Source: Bacteroidia bacterium (GTDB lineage Bacteria; Bacteroidota; Bacteroidia; Flavobacteriales; Flavobacteriaceae). From it: DNA of 6,342 bases. The notes under the pieces were generated by a model, which made no database searches, was not told the DNA's origin, and saw only the letters and a list, made by a program, of their open reading frames with translations. The stretch lies in assembly GCA_030429325.1 (NCBI GenBank), contig JAUICT010000137.1:1-6342 (forward strand), in the 5' to 3' direction. The stretch's first letter is position 1, and the number at the start of each line of letters is the position of its first letter. Positions 1-5,691 of the stretch are shown here, in pieces. The translations under genes and the position numbers were made by a program.

Positions 1-603
1 ATCCAAAATAAAATAGGAGGGGTCTAACCCTGCGCCGGATAGGGCATAGGAGGTCAAGGCCAATTCGCCATCACCTGAAGGATTGGGAACAGTCAGAGTT
101 TCCATTTCCTGTAAGGTCAGTTGACCTGCCGGGAGTACTTCCAAAGTATTCTCCGGAGCCTGGAGCAGTGCTCGGGCTGCCAAAGCATCCCCGTACGGAC
201 TTCCAAATTGATTTACGTATAGTTTTGGAGTCTCTGTGGTTGCACTATCCGAACCCGTGGCATCGGTCCATGAGGCATTTTGGCCATCCAAATTGTACTC
301 CTCATCAACGGCATTCCCAAAAGTGGTGTTTCCCGTAATGTTCCAATGAACAGGGAAGCCATCATCGTTAAGTATGATGGTTTCTTTCATGGTAGGTCCG
401 CGTCCATTGTTCTTGTAGTCATAATCAATATGAATGGTATCTCCCGAAATATGCGTTTTGAGATGTCCTACCTTGTTTTCACCAACAATGACAGTATAAC
501 TTTCCTCGCCTTGAAAATGGGTCAAGGAAGCGGGAGAAATTTCTTTTTTACAGGAATAGGTGGCCAGAACAACAAGGCCCAAGAACAGCAAACGGAATTT
601 CAT
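1..603 (-). CDS. Secreted lipoprotein, probable amidohydrolase-family N-terminal region (3' end outside window)
   Basis: The frame is open from the ATG at 603-601 to the left edge, giving 201 residues of an incomplete protein. The N-terminus is a lipoprotein signal: basic MKFR, a hydrophobic stretch (residues 5-15) and a lipobox TYSC with Cys18, followed by KKE. The mature protein should therefore be lipid-anchored in the cell envelope. Residues about 35-200 form a beta-rich domain with the motifs NNGRGPTMKE (65-74), GNTTFGN and ASWTDATGS. From memory, this domain precedes the metal-dependent hydrolase domain in some amidohydrolase-family proteins of roughly 650-700 residues. The catalytic HxH region would lie beyond the window, so the enzymatic call is inference. 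The gene lies 89 bp downstream of the membrane-protein gene on the same strand, and a weak TACCTTAA box sits at 636-629, suggesting its own promoter. If the amidohydrolase call is wrong, this is simply a lipoprotein of unknown function. Confidence 0.62.
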   Translation of the reverse strand, partial: MKFRLLFLGLVVLATYSCKKEISPASLTHFQGEESYTVIVGENKVGHLKTHISGDTIHIDYDYKNNGRGPTMKETIILNDDGFPVHWNITGNTTFGNAVDEEYNLDGQNASWTDATGSDSATTETPKLYVNQFGSPYGDALAARALLQAPENTLEVLPAGQLTLQEMETLTVPNPSGDGELALTSYALSGAGLDPSYFILD

Positions 604-692
604 ACGGGTTGATTTTTAGTATTGGGTTTTAAGGTATGGATTTTTATGGAACGATGCTTATAAAGAATTAAAAACAAAGGGATTGGATCAAC

Positions 693-1085
693 TCAATTTT
701 TAAAGAAGCGATAAAAAAGATAAGGGCCTATGGCCAAGGCGATGGGAATCAATACCCAAATACGACCTTTCCAGATGTAATAATCTTGCAACAGCTTTTC
801 CCAGGAATTTCCCTGTAATCTACCAAAACCGAATTCAAAAATAAGGGTGAGTACCATCCAAAAAAGACCAAGCCAAAGCGCTTGAGATGAAGACTCGGGC
901 GGAAACATTTTGACCATAAAGGCCATACTGGCCGTAAAGAGAATAAGTAGTGTGACTGTGGATAATTGATGGGCGGTCAGTTCGCTAAAATACTTTTTAA
1001 AACCGAACTCCCTAAGCGTTCCGTTCAGAATGGCTAAAATCAACATGGGGAACCATGCGATGAAGTATTTCAGGAAAATGTTCAC
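693..1085 (-). CDS. Conserved four-helix integral membrane protein, function unknown
   Basis: I read a 130-residue protein starting at the GTG at 1085-1083 (fMet-NIFLKYF). The frame stays open upstream to 1193, but that extension would enter the mtaB coding region and adds a hydrophilic, unlikely leader. Four hydrophobic segments are visible: about 4-21, 41-60, 69-86 and 108-126. Conserved-looking motifs are NGTLREF (21-27), AHQLST (38-43), an FEFGFGRLQGNSW segment (83-95) and YIWKGRIW (103-110). The pattern of polar residues next to helix ends resembles an unnamed family of small bacterial membrane proteins I have seen annotated only as hypothetical. No catalytic motif is evident. It is divergent from mtaB and upstream of the lipoprotein gene on the same strand. 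A possible start at Met14 would shorten helix 1, so I prefer GTG. Coding status is well supported by the length and the strong membrane periodicity; the function is not recognised. Confidence 0.75.
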   Translation of the reverse strand: MNIFLKYFIAWFPMLILAILNGTLREFGFKKYFSELTAHQLSTVTLLILFTASMAFMVKMFPPESSSQALWLGLFWMVLTLIFEFGFGRLQGNSWEKLLQDYYIWKGRIWVLIPIALAIGPYLFYRFFKN

Positions 1086-1127
1086 TAGATAACCAGTTAA
1101 TTGTATGGGATTCTTTGGTGATGCGTT

Positions 1128-1135
1128 TAAAGGTA
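1128..1135 (-). promoter_or_regulatory. Possible -7 box for the 693-1085 membrane-protein gene
   Basis: On the minus strand the sequence reads TACCTTTA, seven of eight matches to the Bacteroidota -7 consensus TAnnTTTG. It lies about 43 bp upstream of the GTG start. No clear TTG -33 element is found at the expected spacing, so this is a weak call. If real, it lies back to back with the mtaB promoter. Confidence 0.28.
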
Positions 1136-1153
1136 GCGAAAAAAACAAATCAC

Positions 1154-1161
1154 TATCTTTG
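1154..1161 (+). promoter_or_regulatory. Bacteroidota-type -7 promoter box for mtaB
   Basis: TATCTTTG at these positions matches the sigma-ABfr -7 consensus TAnnTTTG exactly. It lies 24 bp before the mtaB ATG, so a start of transcription about 7 bp downstream would leave a leader of roughly 15-20 nt. The -33 element is not well conserved: only TTTAA at 1126-1130, slightly too far away. The box supports the ATG at 1186 over the upstream in-frame ATG at 1105, which would lie upstream of the promoter. Confidence 0.55.
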
Positions 1162-1185
1162 CACCCCTCAATTAAAGGCTTGGTA

Positions 1186-2514
1186 ATGAACAAAAAAGTC
1201 GCTTTTTATACCTTGGGCTGCAAGCTCAACTTTTCTGAAACTTCCACGATTGCACGAAGTTTTGAAAAAGAGGATTTTAAGCGTGTGGACTTTTCCGAGG
1301 AAGCGGACATCTATGTGATCAATACCTGTTCGGTGACAGAGAATGCGGATAAGCGGTTCAAGACCATTGTAAAGCAGGCCCAGAAGAGCAATCCCGATGC
1401 CTTTGTGGCCGCTGTGGGATGTTATGCCCAGCTAAAGCCTGAAGAATTGGCCGCTGTGGATGGCGTTGATTTGGTTCTGGGCGCCACAGAAAAGTTCAAG
1501 ATCACCGATTACTTGAACGATCTTTCCAAAAATGATAGGGGTGAGGTGCACTCCTGTGAGATAGAAGATGCCGATTTTTATGTGGGTAGTTATGCCATTG
1601 GCGACCGAACCCGAGCTTTTTTAAAGGTGCAGGATGGATGTGACTACAAATGCACCTACTGCACCATTCCACTGGCAAGGGGCATCTCACGTAGTGATAC
1701 CTTGGAAAATGTATTGCAAAATGCCCGTGAAATTGCTTCAAAAGATATCAAGGAAATCGTTTTGACCGGCGTCAACATTGGGGATTATGGCAAAGGGGAG
1801 TTCGGCAACAAAAAGCACGAACATACTTTTTTAGATTTAGTGAAAGCCCTGGATACCGTAGAGGGAATCCATCGTTTGCGAATATCTTCCATTGAGCCCA
1901 ATCTATTGAAGAACGAGACCATTGATTTTGTATCACAGAGCGATACGTTCGTGCCCCATTTCCATATTCCTTTACAAAGTGGAAGCGATGAAATTTTAAA
2001 GTTGATGCGCCGCAGATACCTGTCCAATCTTTATGTAGATCGGGTAAAGCGCATTAAGGAGACAATGCCCCATGCCTGCATCGGGGTGGATGTGATCGTT
2101 GGTTTTCCAGGGGAGACGGATGAGCATTTTCTGGAAACCTACCATTTTCTGAACCAATTAGACATTTCCTATTTGCACGTGTTCACCTATTCGGAAAGAG
2201 ACAATACCCTTGCTGCCGAAATGGACGAGGTGGTGCCCCAAAAAGTGCGGAGCAAGCGCAGCAAAATGCTCCGGGGGCTATCGGTAAAAAAGAGGAGAGC
2301 ATTCTATGAAAGCCAGTTGGGTACCGTACGTACTGTTTTGTTTGAAGGCGAAAATAAGTCCGGATATATCCACGGGTTTACTGAGAACTATGTAAAAGTC
2401 AAGGCACCTTGGAATCCTGAATTGGTGAATACCTTGCACCAAGTGGAGCTTACCCAGATAGACGAGGATGGTCTTGTGCGATTTGAGTTTGTCTCCAATG
2501 CGGTATCGGCATAA
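1186..2514 (+). CDS. mtaB: tRNA (t6A37-C2)-methylthiotransferase MtaB
   Basis: This 442-residue radical-SAM enzyme converts N6-threonylcarbamoyladenosine at position 37 of ANN-decoding tRNAs to its 2-methylthio form (ms2t6A), using two 4Fe-4S clusters in the cytoplasm. The N-terminal methylthiotransferase domain carries TLGCKLNFSET (Cys12), INTCSVTENAD (Cys48) and VGCYAQLKP (Cys79), the three ligands of the auxiliary cluster. The radical-SAM motif is CDYKCTYC (Cys152, 156, 159). Further motifs are LTGVNIGDYG (193-202), RISSIEP (232-238), HIPLQSGSD (260-268), VGFPGET (305-311) and FTYSERDNT (333-341). A TRAM-like RNA-binding tail occupies about 375-440. The NTCSVTENAD and TLGCKLN signatures point to MtaB rather than MiaB or RimO. 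The frame is open upstream to 1105, but ATG 1186 gives the usual family length and follows a promoter-like box. All catalytic cysteines are intact. A hairpin terminator follows the stop codon directly, so it is probably monocistronic. Confidence 0.95.
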   Translation: MNKKVAFYTLGCKLNFSETSTIARSFEKEDFKRVDFSEEADIYVINTCSVTENADKRFKTIVKQAQKSNPDAFVAAVGCYAQLKPEELAAVDGVDLVLGATEKFKITDYLNDLSKNDRGEVHSCEIEDADFYVGSYAIGDRTRAFLKVQDGCDYKCTYCTIPLARGISRSDTLENVLQNAREIASKDIKEIVLTGVNIGDYGKGEFGNKKHEHTFLDLVKALDTVEGIHRLRISSIEPNLLKNETIDFVSQSDTFVPHFHIPLQSGSDEILKLMRRRYLSNLYVDRVKRIKETMPHACIGVDVIVGFPGETDEHFLETYHFLNQLDISYLHVFTYSERDNTLAAEMDEVVPQKVRSKRSKMLRGLSVKKRRAFYESQLGTVRTVLFEGENKSGYIHGFTENYVKVKAPWNPELVNTLHQVELTQIDEDGLVRFEFVSNAVSA

Positions 2515-2540
2515 AAAAACCTCTCATTTGAGAGGTTTTT
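2513..2540. terminator. Bidirectional intrinsic terminator between mtaB and the GNAT-like gene
   Basis: A perfect 6 bp stem CCTCTC (2520-2525) / GAGAGG (2530-2535) encloses the 4-nt loop ATTT. It is flanked by seven A residues on the left and five T residues on the right, which can also pair to lengthen the stem. The A tract begins inside the mtaB stop codon. Read on either strand the hairpin is followed by a U run, so it can end both mtaB and the convergent gene whose stop codon is at 2562. Confidence 0.87.
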
Positions 2541-2561
2541 AATGTTTTCATACTGGTTTGG

Positions 2562-2855
2562 TCAGATGCGAATCCCTACAGGGAGCATCTCCTTATATTG
2601 CCTGTTTTTCCGTAAAAAGCCTGCAATATGAGGGCTTGTGGGTACCACTCTCAAATTCTTTTCCTGGATGTGGTGCAACACAGCTTTGATAAAAGCTTCC
2701 TTAAAACCTTCTTGGGCAATCCCTTCGGGAATTACCAACTTGGTCAAAAATACTTTACGCTCCTGTGAAGAGTACTCAATTTTAGCTAAAAGGCCATCGA
2801 CTTTGGTCTCAAACTGGCGCAAGAAGCTATTGTCATTGATTTCAATTTCAGTCAT
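2562..2855 (-). CDS. Small GNAT-fold acetyltransferase-like protein (YjdJ/NATD1 type)
   Basis: This is a 97-residue cytoplasmic protein starting at ATG 2855-2853. Its layout fits the short single-domain GNAT family (Acetyltransf_CG, COG2388): an N-terminal beta hairpin with FETKVDGLLAKIEYS (15-29), strand FLTKLVIPEGI (36-46), helix FKEAFIKAVLHHIQEKN (51-67), then LRVVPTSPHIAGFLRKN (68-84) and a terminal QYKEMLP. Family members usually read VPxxxRGxGIA in the acetyl-CoA loop and have a Cys in the VPxCP segment. Here the loop is PEGIAQEG (43-50), and Ser74 (VPTSP) stands where the Cys normally lies. It may therefore be a divergent acetyltransferase or a protein that only binds CoA. Its substrate is unknown. 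It shares the terminator with mtaB and is divergent from the hydrolase gene. Confidence 0.8.
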   Translation of the reverse strand: MTEIEINDNSFLRQFETKVDGLLAKIEYSSQERKVFLTKLVIPEGIAQEGFKEAFIKAVLHHIQEKNLRVVPTSPHIAGFLRKNRQYKEMLPVGIRI

Positions 2856-2886
2856 ATAGTATTGTTTTTAAAATTGACTCGGCACG

Positions 2887-2903
2887 ATTACCAAAGTGGT
2901 AAT
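2887..2903. repeat. 17-bp perfect palindrome in the divergent intergenic region
   Basis: ATTACCA-AAG-TGGTAAT is a perfect 7 bp inverted repeat with a 3-nt centre. It lies between the divergent GNAT-like gene (start 2855) and the hydrolase gene (start 3016), 32 bp upstream of the former's ATG. Size and position suit a dimeric repressor operator. No T run follows, which argues against a terminator. No transcription factor gene is visible nearby, so the binding protein is unknown. Confidence 0.4.
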
Positions 2904-2977
2904 TTGTTGTTCCCTTTAAAAAATGCGTCTTGTCTTGAGGGGTTAATTGCAAAAGGGGTACAAAATTACTCAAAAAA

Positions 2978-3008
2978 TTGCTAATTTCCTAACCCTTCTC
3001 GATATTTG
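2978..3008 (+). promoter_or_regulatory. Candidate promoter of the alpha/beta hydrolase gene
   Basis: TTG at 2978-2980 is followed after 20 bp by GATATTTG at 3001-3008, seven of eight matches to TAnnTTTG. This is the spacing expected for a Bacteroidota -33/-7 pair. The -7 box ends only 7 bp before the preferred ATG at 3016, so the message would be leaderless or nearly so. That shortness lowers confidence in either the promoter or the start codon. Confidence 0.4.
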
Positions 3009-3015
3009 GTGCGAA

Positions 3016-3678
3016 ATGCCCGACAATAAAATCCATATCTACCTCATGCCGGGAATGGCAGCCAACCCATCCATCTTTGATGGTCTATCTCTTTCCTCCG
3101 ATATTTTTGAAGTGCACACCCTAGAATGGTTTGTTCCGGACAAGAATATGTCCTTTGAATCCTATGCAAAAAAGATGTGTGATAATATTTTTCATGGGAA
3201 TCCAGTGCTCTTAGGGGTTTCCTTTGGAGGGATGTTGGTGCAGGAAATGGCAAAGCATATACAGACCCGAAAGGTGATTGCGGTATCCACGGTAAAGACC
3301 AAGGAGGAACTGCCCAAGCGGATGATTTTTGCCAAGTACACCAAGGTGCATAAACTATTGCCCACGGGATTGGTGAACAATGTGGAGCTTTTGGCCAAAT
3401 ACGCCTTTGGGGAAACGGCCACTAAGCGTTTGGATCTCTACAAAAAATACCTTTCGGTGCGGGACAAAAAGTATATCGACTGGTCCATAGACCATATCGT
3501 AAACTGGAACCAGACCCAACCGCCCAAAAACTTGGTGCACATCCATGGCGAAAAGGATGCGGTTTTTCCCATGGCCAACATTAAAAATTGCATTACGGTA
3601 AAGAACGGCACCCATACCATGATCATACACCGGGCCAAGTGGTTCAATGAAAATCTCCCCTCAATTATTTTAGGATAA
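3016..3678 (+). CDS. Alpha/beta-fold hydrolase (esterase-like)
   Basis: This is a 220-residue cytoplasmic protein with a complete serine-hydrolase triad. The nucleophile elbow is GVSFGG (67-72, Ser69) after a hydrophobic strand. The acid is probably Asp181 in HIHGEKDAVFP (175-185), and the base is His200 in KNGTHTMII (196-204). The N-terminal strand IHIYLMPGMAANPSIF (6-21) holds the oxyanion-loop region, and a helical cap of about residues 95-170 contains LPKRMIFAKYTK and LLPTGLVNN. The protein is short for the superfamily but complete, and it resembles a compact, strongly conserved flavobacterial hydrolase type that I know only as 'alpha/beta hydrolase'. The substrate is unknown. An in-frame TTG at 2947 would add 23 residues overlapping the candidate promoter; ATG 3016 begins right before the first beta strand, as expected. 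The broken transglycosylase gene follows after 46 bp on the same strand. Confidence 0.85.
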   Translation: MPDNKIHIYLMPGMAANPSIFDGLSLSSDIFEVHTLEWFVPDKNMSFESYAKKMCDNIFHGNPVLLGVSFGGMLVQEMAKHIQTRKVIAVSTVKTKEELPKRMIFAKYTKVHKLLPTGLVNNVELLAKYAFGETATKRLDLYKKYLSVRDKKYIDWSIDHIVNWNQTQPPKNLVHIHGEKDAVFPMANIKNCITVKNGTHTMIIHRAKWFNENLPSIILG

Positions 3679-3692
3679 GGCCGTTCTTATAG

Positions 3693-3700
3693 TATCTTTA
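3693..3700 (+). promoter_or_regulatory. Possible -7 box upstream of the transglycosylase gene
   Basis: TATCTTTA matches seven of eight positions of TAnnTTTG and shares TATCTTT with the mtaB box. TTTAG at 3669-3673, 19 bp upstream, is a weak -33 candidate. The box lies 24 bp before the ATG at 3725, the same distance as in mtaB, which makes it plausible. Confidence 0.38.
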
Positions 3701-3724
3701 CTGTAAATTTTATAGAATCTTGGT

Positions 3725-4604
3725 ATGAAACAGATAAAAAATATATTGGCGATTATTGGTTTGGTGGCAGTGGTGAGCACGCTCATATTTGCGGTTCAGA
3801 CCGATTCAGTGGATGCCATCGAGAAAAAGGAAGTGAAGACGGATAAACCAAAAGAATTGGATAAGAATGTGGCGGATACCTACCAAATCAGTGCCATAGA
3901 GATTCCAAAGGATTTAAATTTTGCGGGAGAGCCTGTTCCGCAGGAAGACCCGGATTATTGAGCCCATCCTTAAAAAAAATGGCATCCCTGACGATTTTAA
4001 ATACTTGGCCGTGGCCGAAAGTGGTCTGGAAAATGTGGTTTCCCCAGCTGGGGCCACTGGTTTTTGGCAGATTATGAAGGCTACCGGTAGGGAATATGGT
4101 TTGGAGGTGAACGATAATGTGGATGAGCGGTACCATGTGGAAAAAGCGACCCAAGTGGCCTGTGATTACCTTAAAAAATGGAAAGACCGTTTTGGAAGCT
4201 GGACATTGACAGCAGCGGCATACAATGCGGGACCGGGCGGCATTCGAAAATATATGGGTATTCAACAGGTAGATGATTACTACGACCTGCTTTTGGGACA
4301 GGAGACAGGTCGATACGTGTTCCGTATTTTGGCGATTAAGGAGATTATCTCCAACCGAGATAAGTATGGTTTCCAATTGGATGAGGAGGACATGTACGAA
4401 AAAGTGCCCACCTTTACCGTTGAGGTAGATACCGCCGTGGCCAGCTGGGCTGATTTTGCCGAACTTTACGAAATTAATTATAAGATATTAAAAAGACACA
4501 ACCCTTGGTTGCGCGAACCCCACTTGAACAATGCTTCACGTAAAAAGTACACCATTGAAATCCCCAATAAGGGCTATTACCGTGTGGGGAGTGTGGGGAG
4601 ATAG
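3725..4604 (+). pseudogene. MltD-like lytic transglycosylase, disrupted by internal deletion and frameshift
   Basis: An intact relative would be an envelope-anchored enzyme cleaving peptidoglycan glycan strands to 1,6-anhydromuropeptides. The first frame (3725-3961, 78 residues) supplies a signal anchor (MKQIKNILAIIGLVAVV..., hydrophobic 7-24, no lipobox Cys), a charged linker and the lead-in LNFAGEPVPQEDPD, then hits TGA at 3959-3961. The second frame, +1 relative to the first, resumes at about 3951 with RIIEPILKKNGIPDDFKYLA and runs to TAG 4602-4604. It keeps the SLT core: catalytic Glu in AVAESGL (codon 4017-4019), SPAGATGFWQI, and AAAYNAGPGGI. A C-terminal region of about 60 residues (TVEVDTAVASW...) resembles a degenerate LysM or carbohydrate-binding tail. 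In relatives I remember, about 30 residues (WERMDRELLVNTYWQSN type) lie between DPD and IIEP; here they are absent. No strong start codon precedes the catalytic Glu in the second frame (TTG 3921 at best), so an exported active enzyme is unlikely. Confidence 0.8.
4582..4599 (+). repeat. Tandem 9-bp duplication at the 3' end of the transglycosylase
   Basis: GTGTGGGGA occurs twice in perfect tandem (4582-4590 and 4591-4599). It encodes the repeated VG(S/R) at the protein's last residues. Nine bases keep the frame. A degenerate version of the same double unit appears at 5503-5520. Confidence 0.7.
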
Positions 4605-4669
4605 ATTCTCAATGATGATATAGGATTTGAATAAATGTCGCAATTAATTAATGGCGTTTATCTTGGTTT

Positions 4670-5314
4670 TTAAGGGGGTTTATTCTTTTTAAAACAAACT
4701 TTTTTAAACTGTTTGTCTTTCACATAATGTTTGAACGAAGGATACCCTTTTTGTACCATTATTTGCAAATGGTCATTTTCGGAAGAAGTGAAGGTTAGTT
4801 CTAGAAACCTCAGCATTTTATCTTTTTTACGAAGTGCAGCGTATGCTTTTGCGATTTCAAACAATACTTGACTATCATGACTATTTTGTTGGAGGCACTT
4901 TTGAAAAAGAGAGATTGCTTCTTCAAAAGAATTCATCTCTAGCATCAAACATCCCTTATTAAATATGATATCATAATTGTCAAGTTGATATTGCAATGCT
5001 ATATTGTAACAACGCAATGCTTCACCATATTTTTTTTCAGTAGTCAGGATTAACCCCATTTGGTTCCATGCCAAACTGTTTTTTGGATTAATCTCGATTG
5101 CCCTATTAATAAGATCTATCGGTTCAAGTTGTTGTATCTCTTTATCCAAATACCCCCAAATGTTTTCATTTGCTAAAATTCTAGCTTTAAACAAAATCGC
5201 ATCATCATCATTTGGATTTTGTTCTAAATATTGATTTAGAACATGAAGTGCTTGTAGGCATTTGCCTTGAAGAAAATCATTCTTAGCTCTTATTTTTAAA
5301 TCATGCTCTTCCAT
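4670..5314 (-). CDS. TPR-repeat protein
   Basis: This is a 214-residue soluble protein starting at ATG 5314-5312, without a signal peptide or membrane segment, so probably cytoplasmic. Helical tetratricopeptide repeats are visible at about 4-37 (KNDFLQGKCLQALHVLNQYLEQNPND), 78-111 (KNSLAWNQMGLIL...KKYGEALRCYNIALQYQ), 112-145 (IIFNKGCLMLEMNSFEEAISLFQKCLQQN) and 146-179 (SQVLFEIAKAYAALRKKDKMLRFLELTF). Canonical features include the small/aromatic pairs, EA in helix B and P/N at repeat ends. The tail YPSFKHYVKDKQFKKV (191-206) resembles the capping helix of many bacterial TPR proteins. TPRs bind protein partners; which one cannot be told here. The gene is more AT-rich than the genes to its left and converges on the transglycosylase with a 65 bp gap lacking an obvious terminator. 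No clear -7 box is visible upstream, only the 7 bp inverted repeat at 5323-5345. Confidence 0.85.
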   Translation of the reverse strand: MEEHDLKIRAKNDFLQGKCLQALHVLNQYLEQNPNDDDAILFKARILANENIWGYLDKEIQQLEPIDLINRAIEINPKNSLAWNQMGLILTTEKKYGEALRCYNIALQYQLDNYDIIFNKGCLMLEMNSFEEAISLFQKCLQQNSHDSQVLFEIAKAYAALRKKDKMLRFLELTFTSSENDHLQIMVQKGYPSFKHYVKDKQFKKVCFKKNKPP

Positions 5315-5322
5315 TATTCACG

Positions 5323-5345
5323 TTTAACACTTAAAAAATGTTAAA
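5323..5345. repeat. Inverted repeat upstream of the TPR gene
   Basis: TTTAACA (5323-5329) and TGTTAAA (5339-5345) form a perfect 7 bp inverted repeat around a 9-nt AT-rich spacer, beginning 9 bp before the TPR start codon. It could be an operator or a leader hairpin, but AT-rich repeats of this size arise by chance easily. Confidence 0.3.
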
Positions 5346-5484
5346 AGAATGATTTGGTTTTAAAGAATTATATCAACCAATGAGTGAAGTTTATGTTTTT
5401 CACGGTTATATTCCCAGCAAAATTGACCAATGCCCCATTTGGATTGACGAATGGGCATAAAAAGGAAAAGGTTTATGGAAGAAC

Positions 5485-5520
5485 ACCAAACAAGGGATAT
5501 TACCGTGAGGGGAATGTAGG
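5485..5520 (+). repeat. Second copy of the transglycosylase C-terminal segment (PNKGYYRxGxVG)
   Basis: Twelve codons reading PNKGYYREGNVG match PNKGYYRVGSVG at 4561-4596. By eye 29 of 36 bases agree. Five of the seven differences are synonymous third-position changes (CCC/CCA, AAT/AAC, GGC/GGA, GTG/GTA, GGG/GGA); the other two change V to E and S to N. That pattern points to two sequences that both diverged as coding DNA. Similarity fades upstream (an AAAAAG run at most), and downstream only TAGATT is shared, out of step by one base. Confidence 0.6.
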
Positions 5521-5691
5521 AGGTAGATTAATGCACTGGGTTTTGGAAGGTTCACTTGTCGGTTGCTGTAAAAAAGTTGTGGGTTTGTGTGCGAAGGTAT
5601 TCTGCAGGAAAATCAGACGTAGTAAATTTGCAACGACCTTTGGTTATGTCAAAATTGAGCGATTATTTTTACTCATTATTGGTATGTCGTT

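Larger units (their letters stand above)
5315..5691. other. About 375 bp without a confident gene; apparently degenerate sequence
   Basis: This gap between two minus-strand genes has no well-supported coding region. It contains a 7 bp inverted repeat (5323-5345), a short plus-strand frame of 26 codons (5380-5460), a bulged hairpin (5430-5458), and a segment resembling the end of the transglycosylase (5485-5520). A plus-strand frame is open from GTG 5384 to 5722 (112 codons), but outside the repeat its translation is rich in Cys, Lys and hydrophobics with no recognisable domain, and it runs 31 bp into the opposing VOC gene. I read it as gene remnants rather than a gene, though a real small protein is not excluded. 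Confidence 0.45.

Noticed and set aside
280..612. Plus-strand open frame of 110 codons
   Set aside because: It lies antisense to the lipoprotein gene, whose signal peptide, lipobox and domain motifs are convincing; the plus-strand translation has no recognisable features.
1105..1185. In-frame ATG at 1105 as the mtaB start
   Set aside because: It would add 27 atypical residues and lies upstream of the promoter-like box; ATG 1186 gives the usual family length and N-terminus.
3914..3920. A_AAT_TTT heptamer in the first transglycosylase frame as a programmed -1 frameshift site
   Set aside because: A -1 shift leads to a different frame from the downstream catalytic frame, which is +1; the missing conserved segment would still be unexplained.
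3972..3979. Run of eight A residues as a source of slippage or sequencing error joining the two frames
   Set aside because: The first frame already stops at 3959-3961, before the run, so slippage there cannot restore the protein.
3888..4376. Minus-strand open frame of 162 codons opposite the transglycosylase
   Set aside because: The plus strand encodes clear SLT motifs here; the antisense translation shows no domain.
4631..4670. Hairpin ATAAA-TGT-CGC / GCG-TTTAT followed by T residues as a terminator for the transglycosylase
   Set aside because: It has a 3-nt bulge, only a 3 bp GC core and an 11-12 nt loop; too weak to call.
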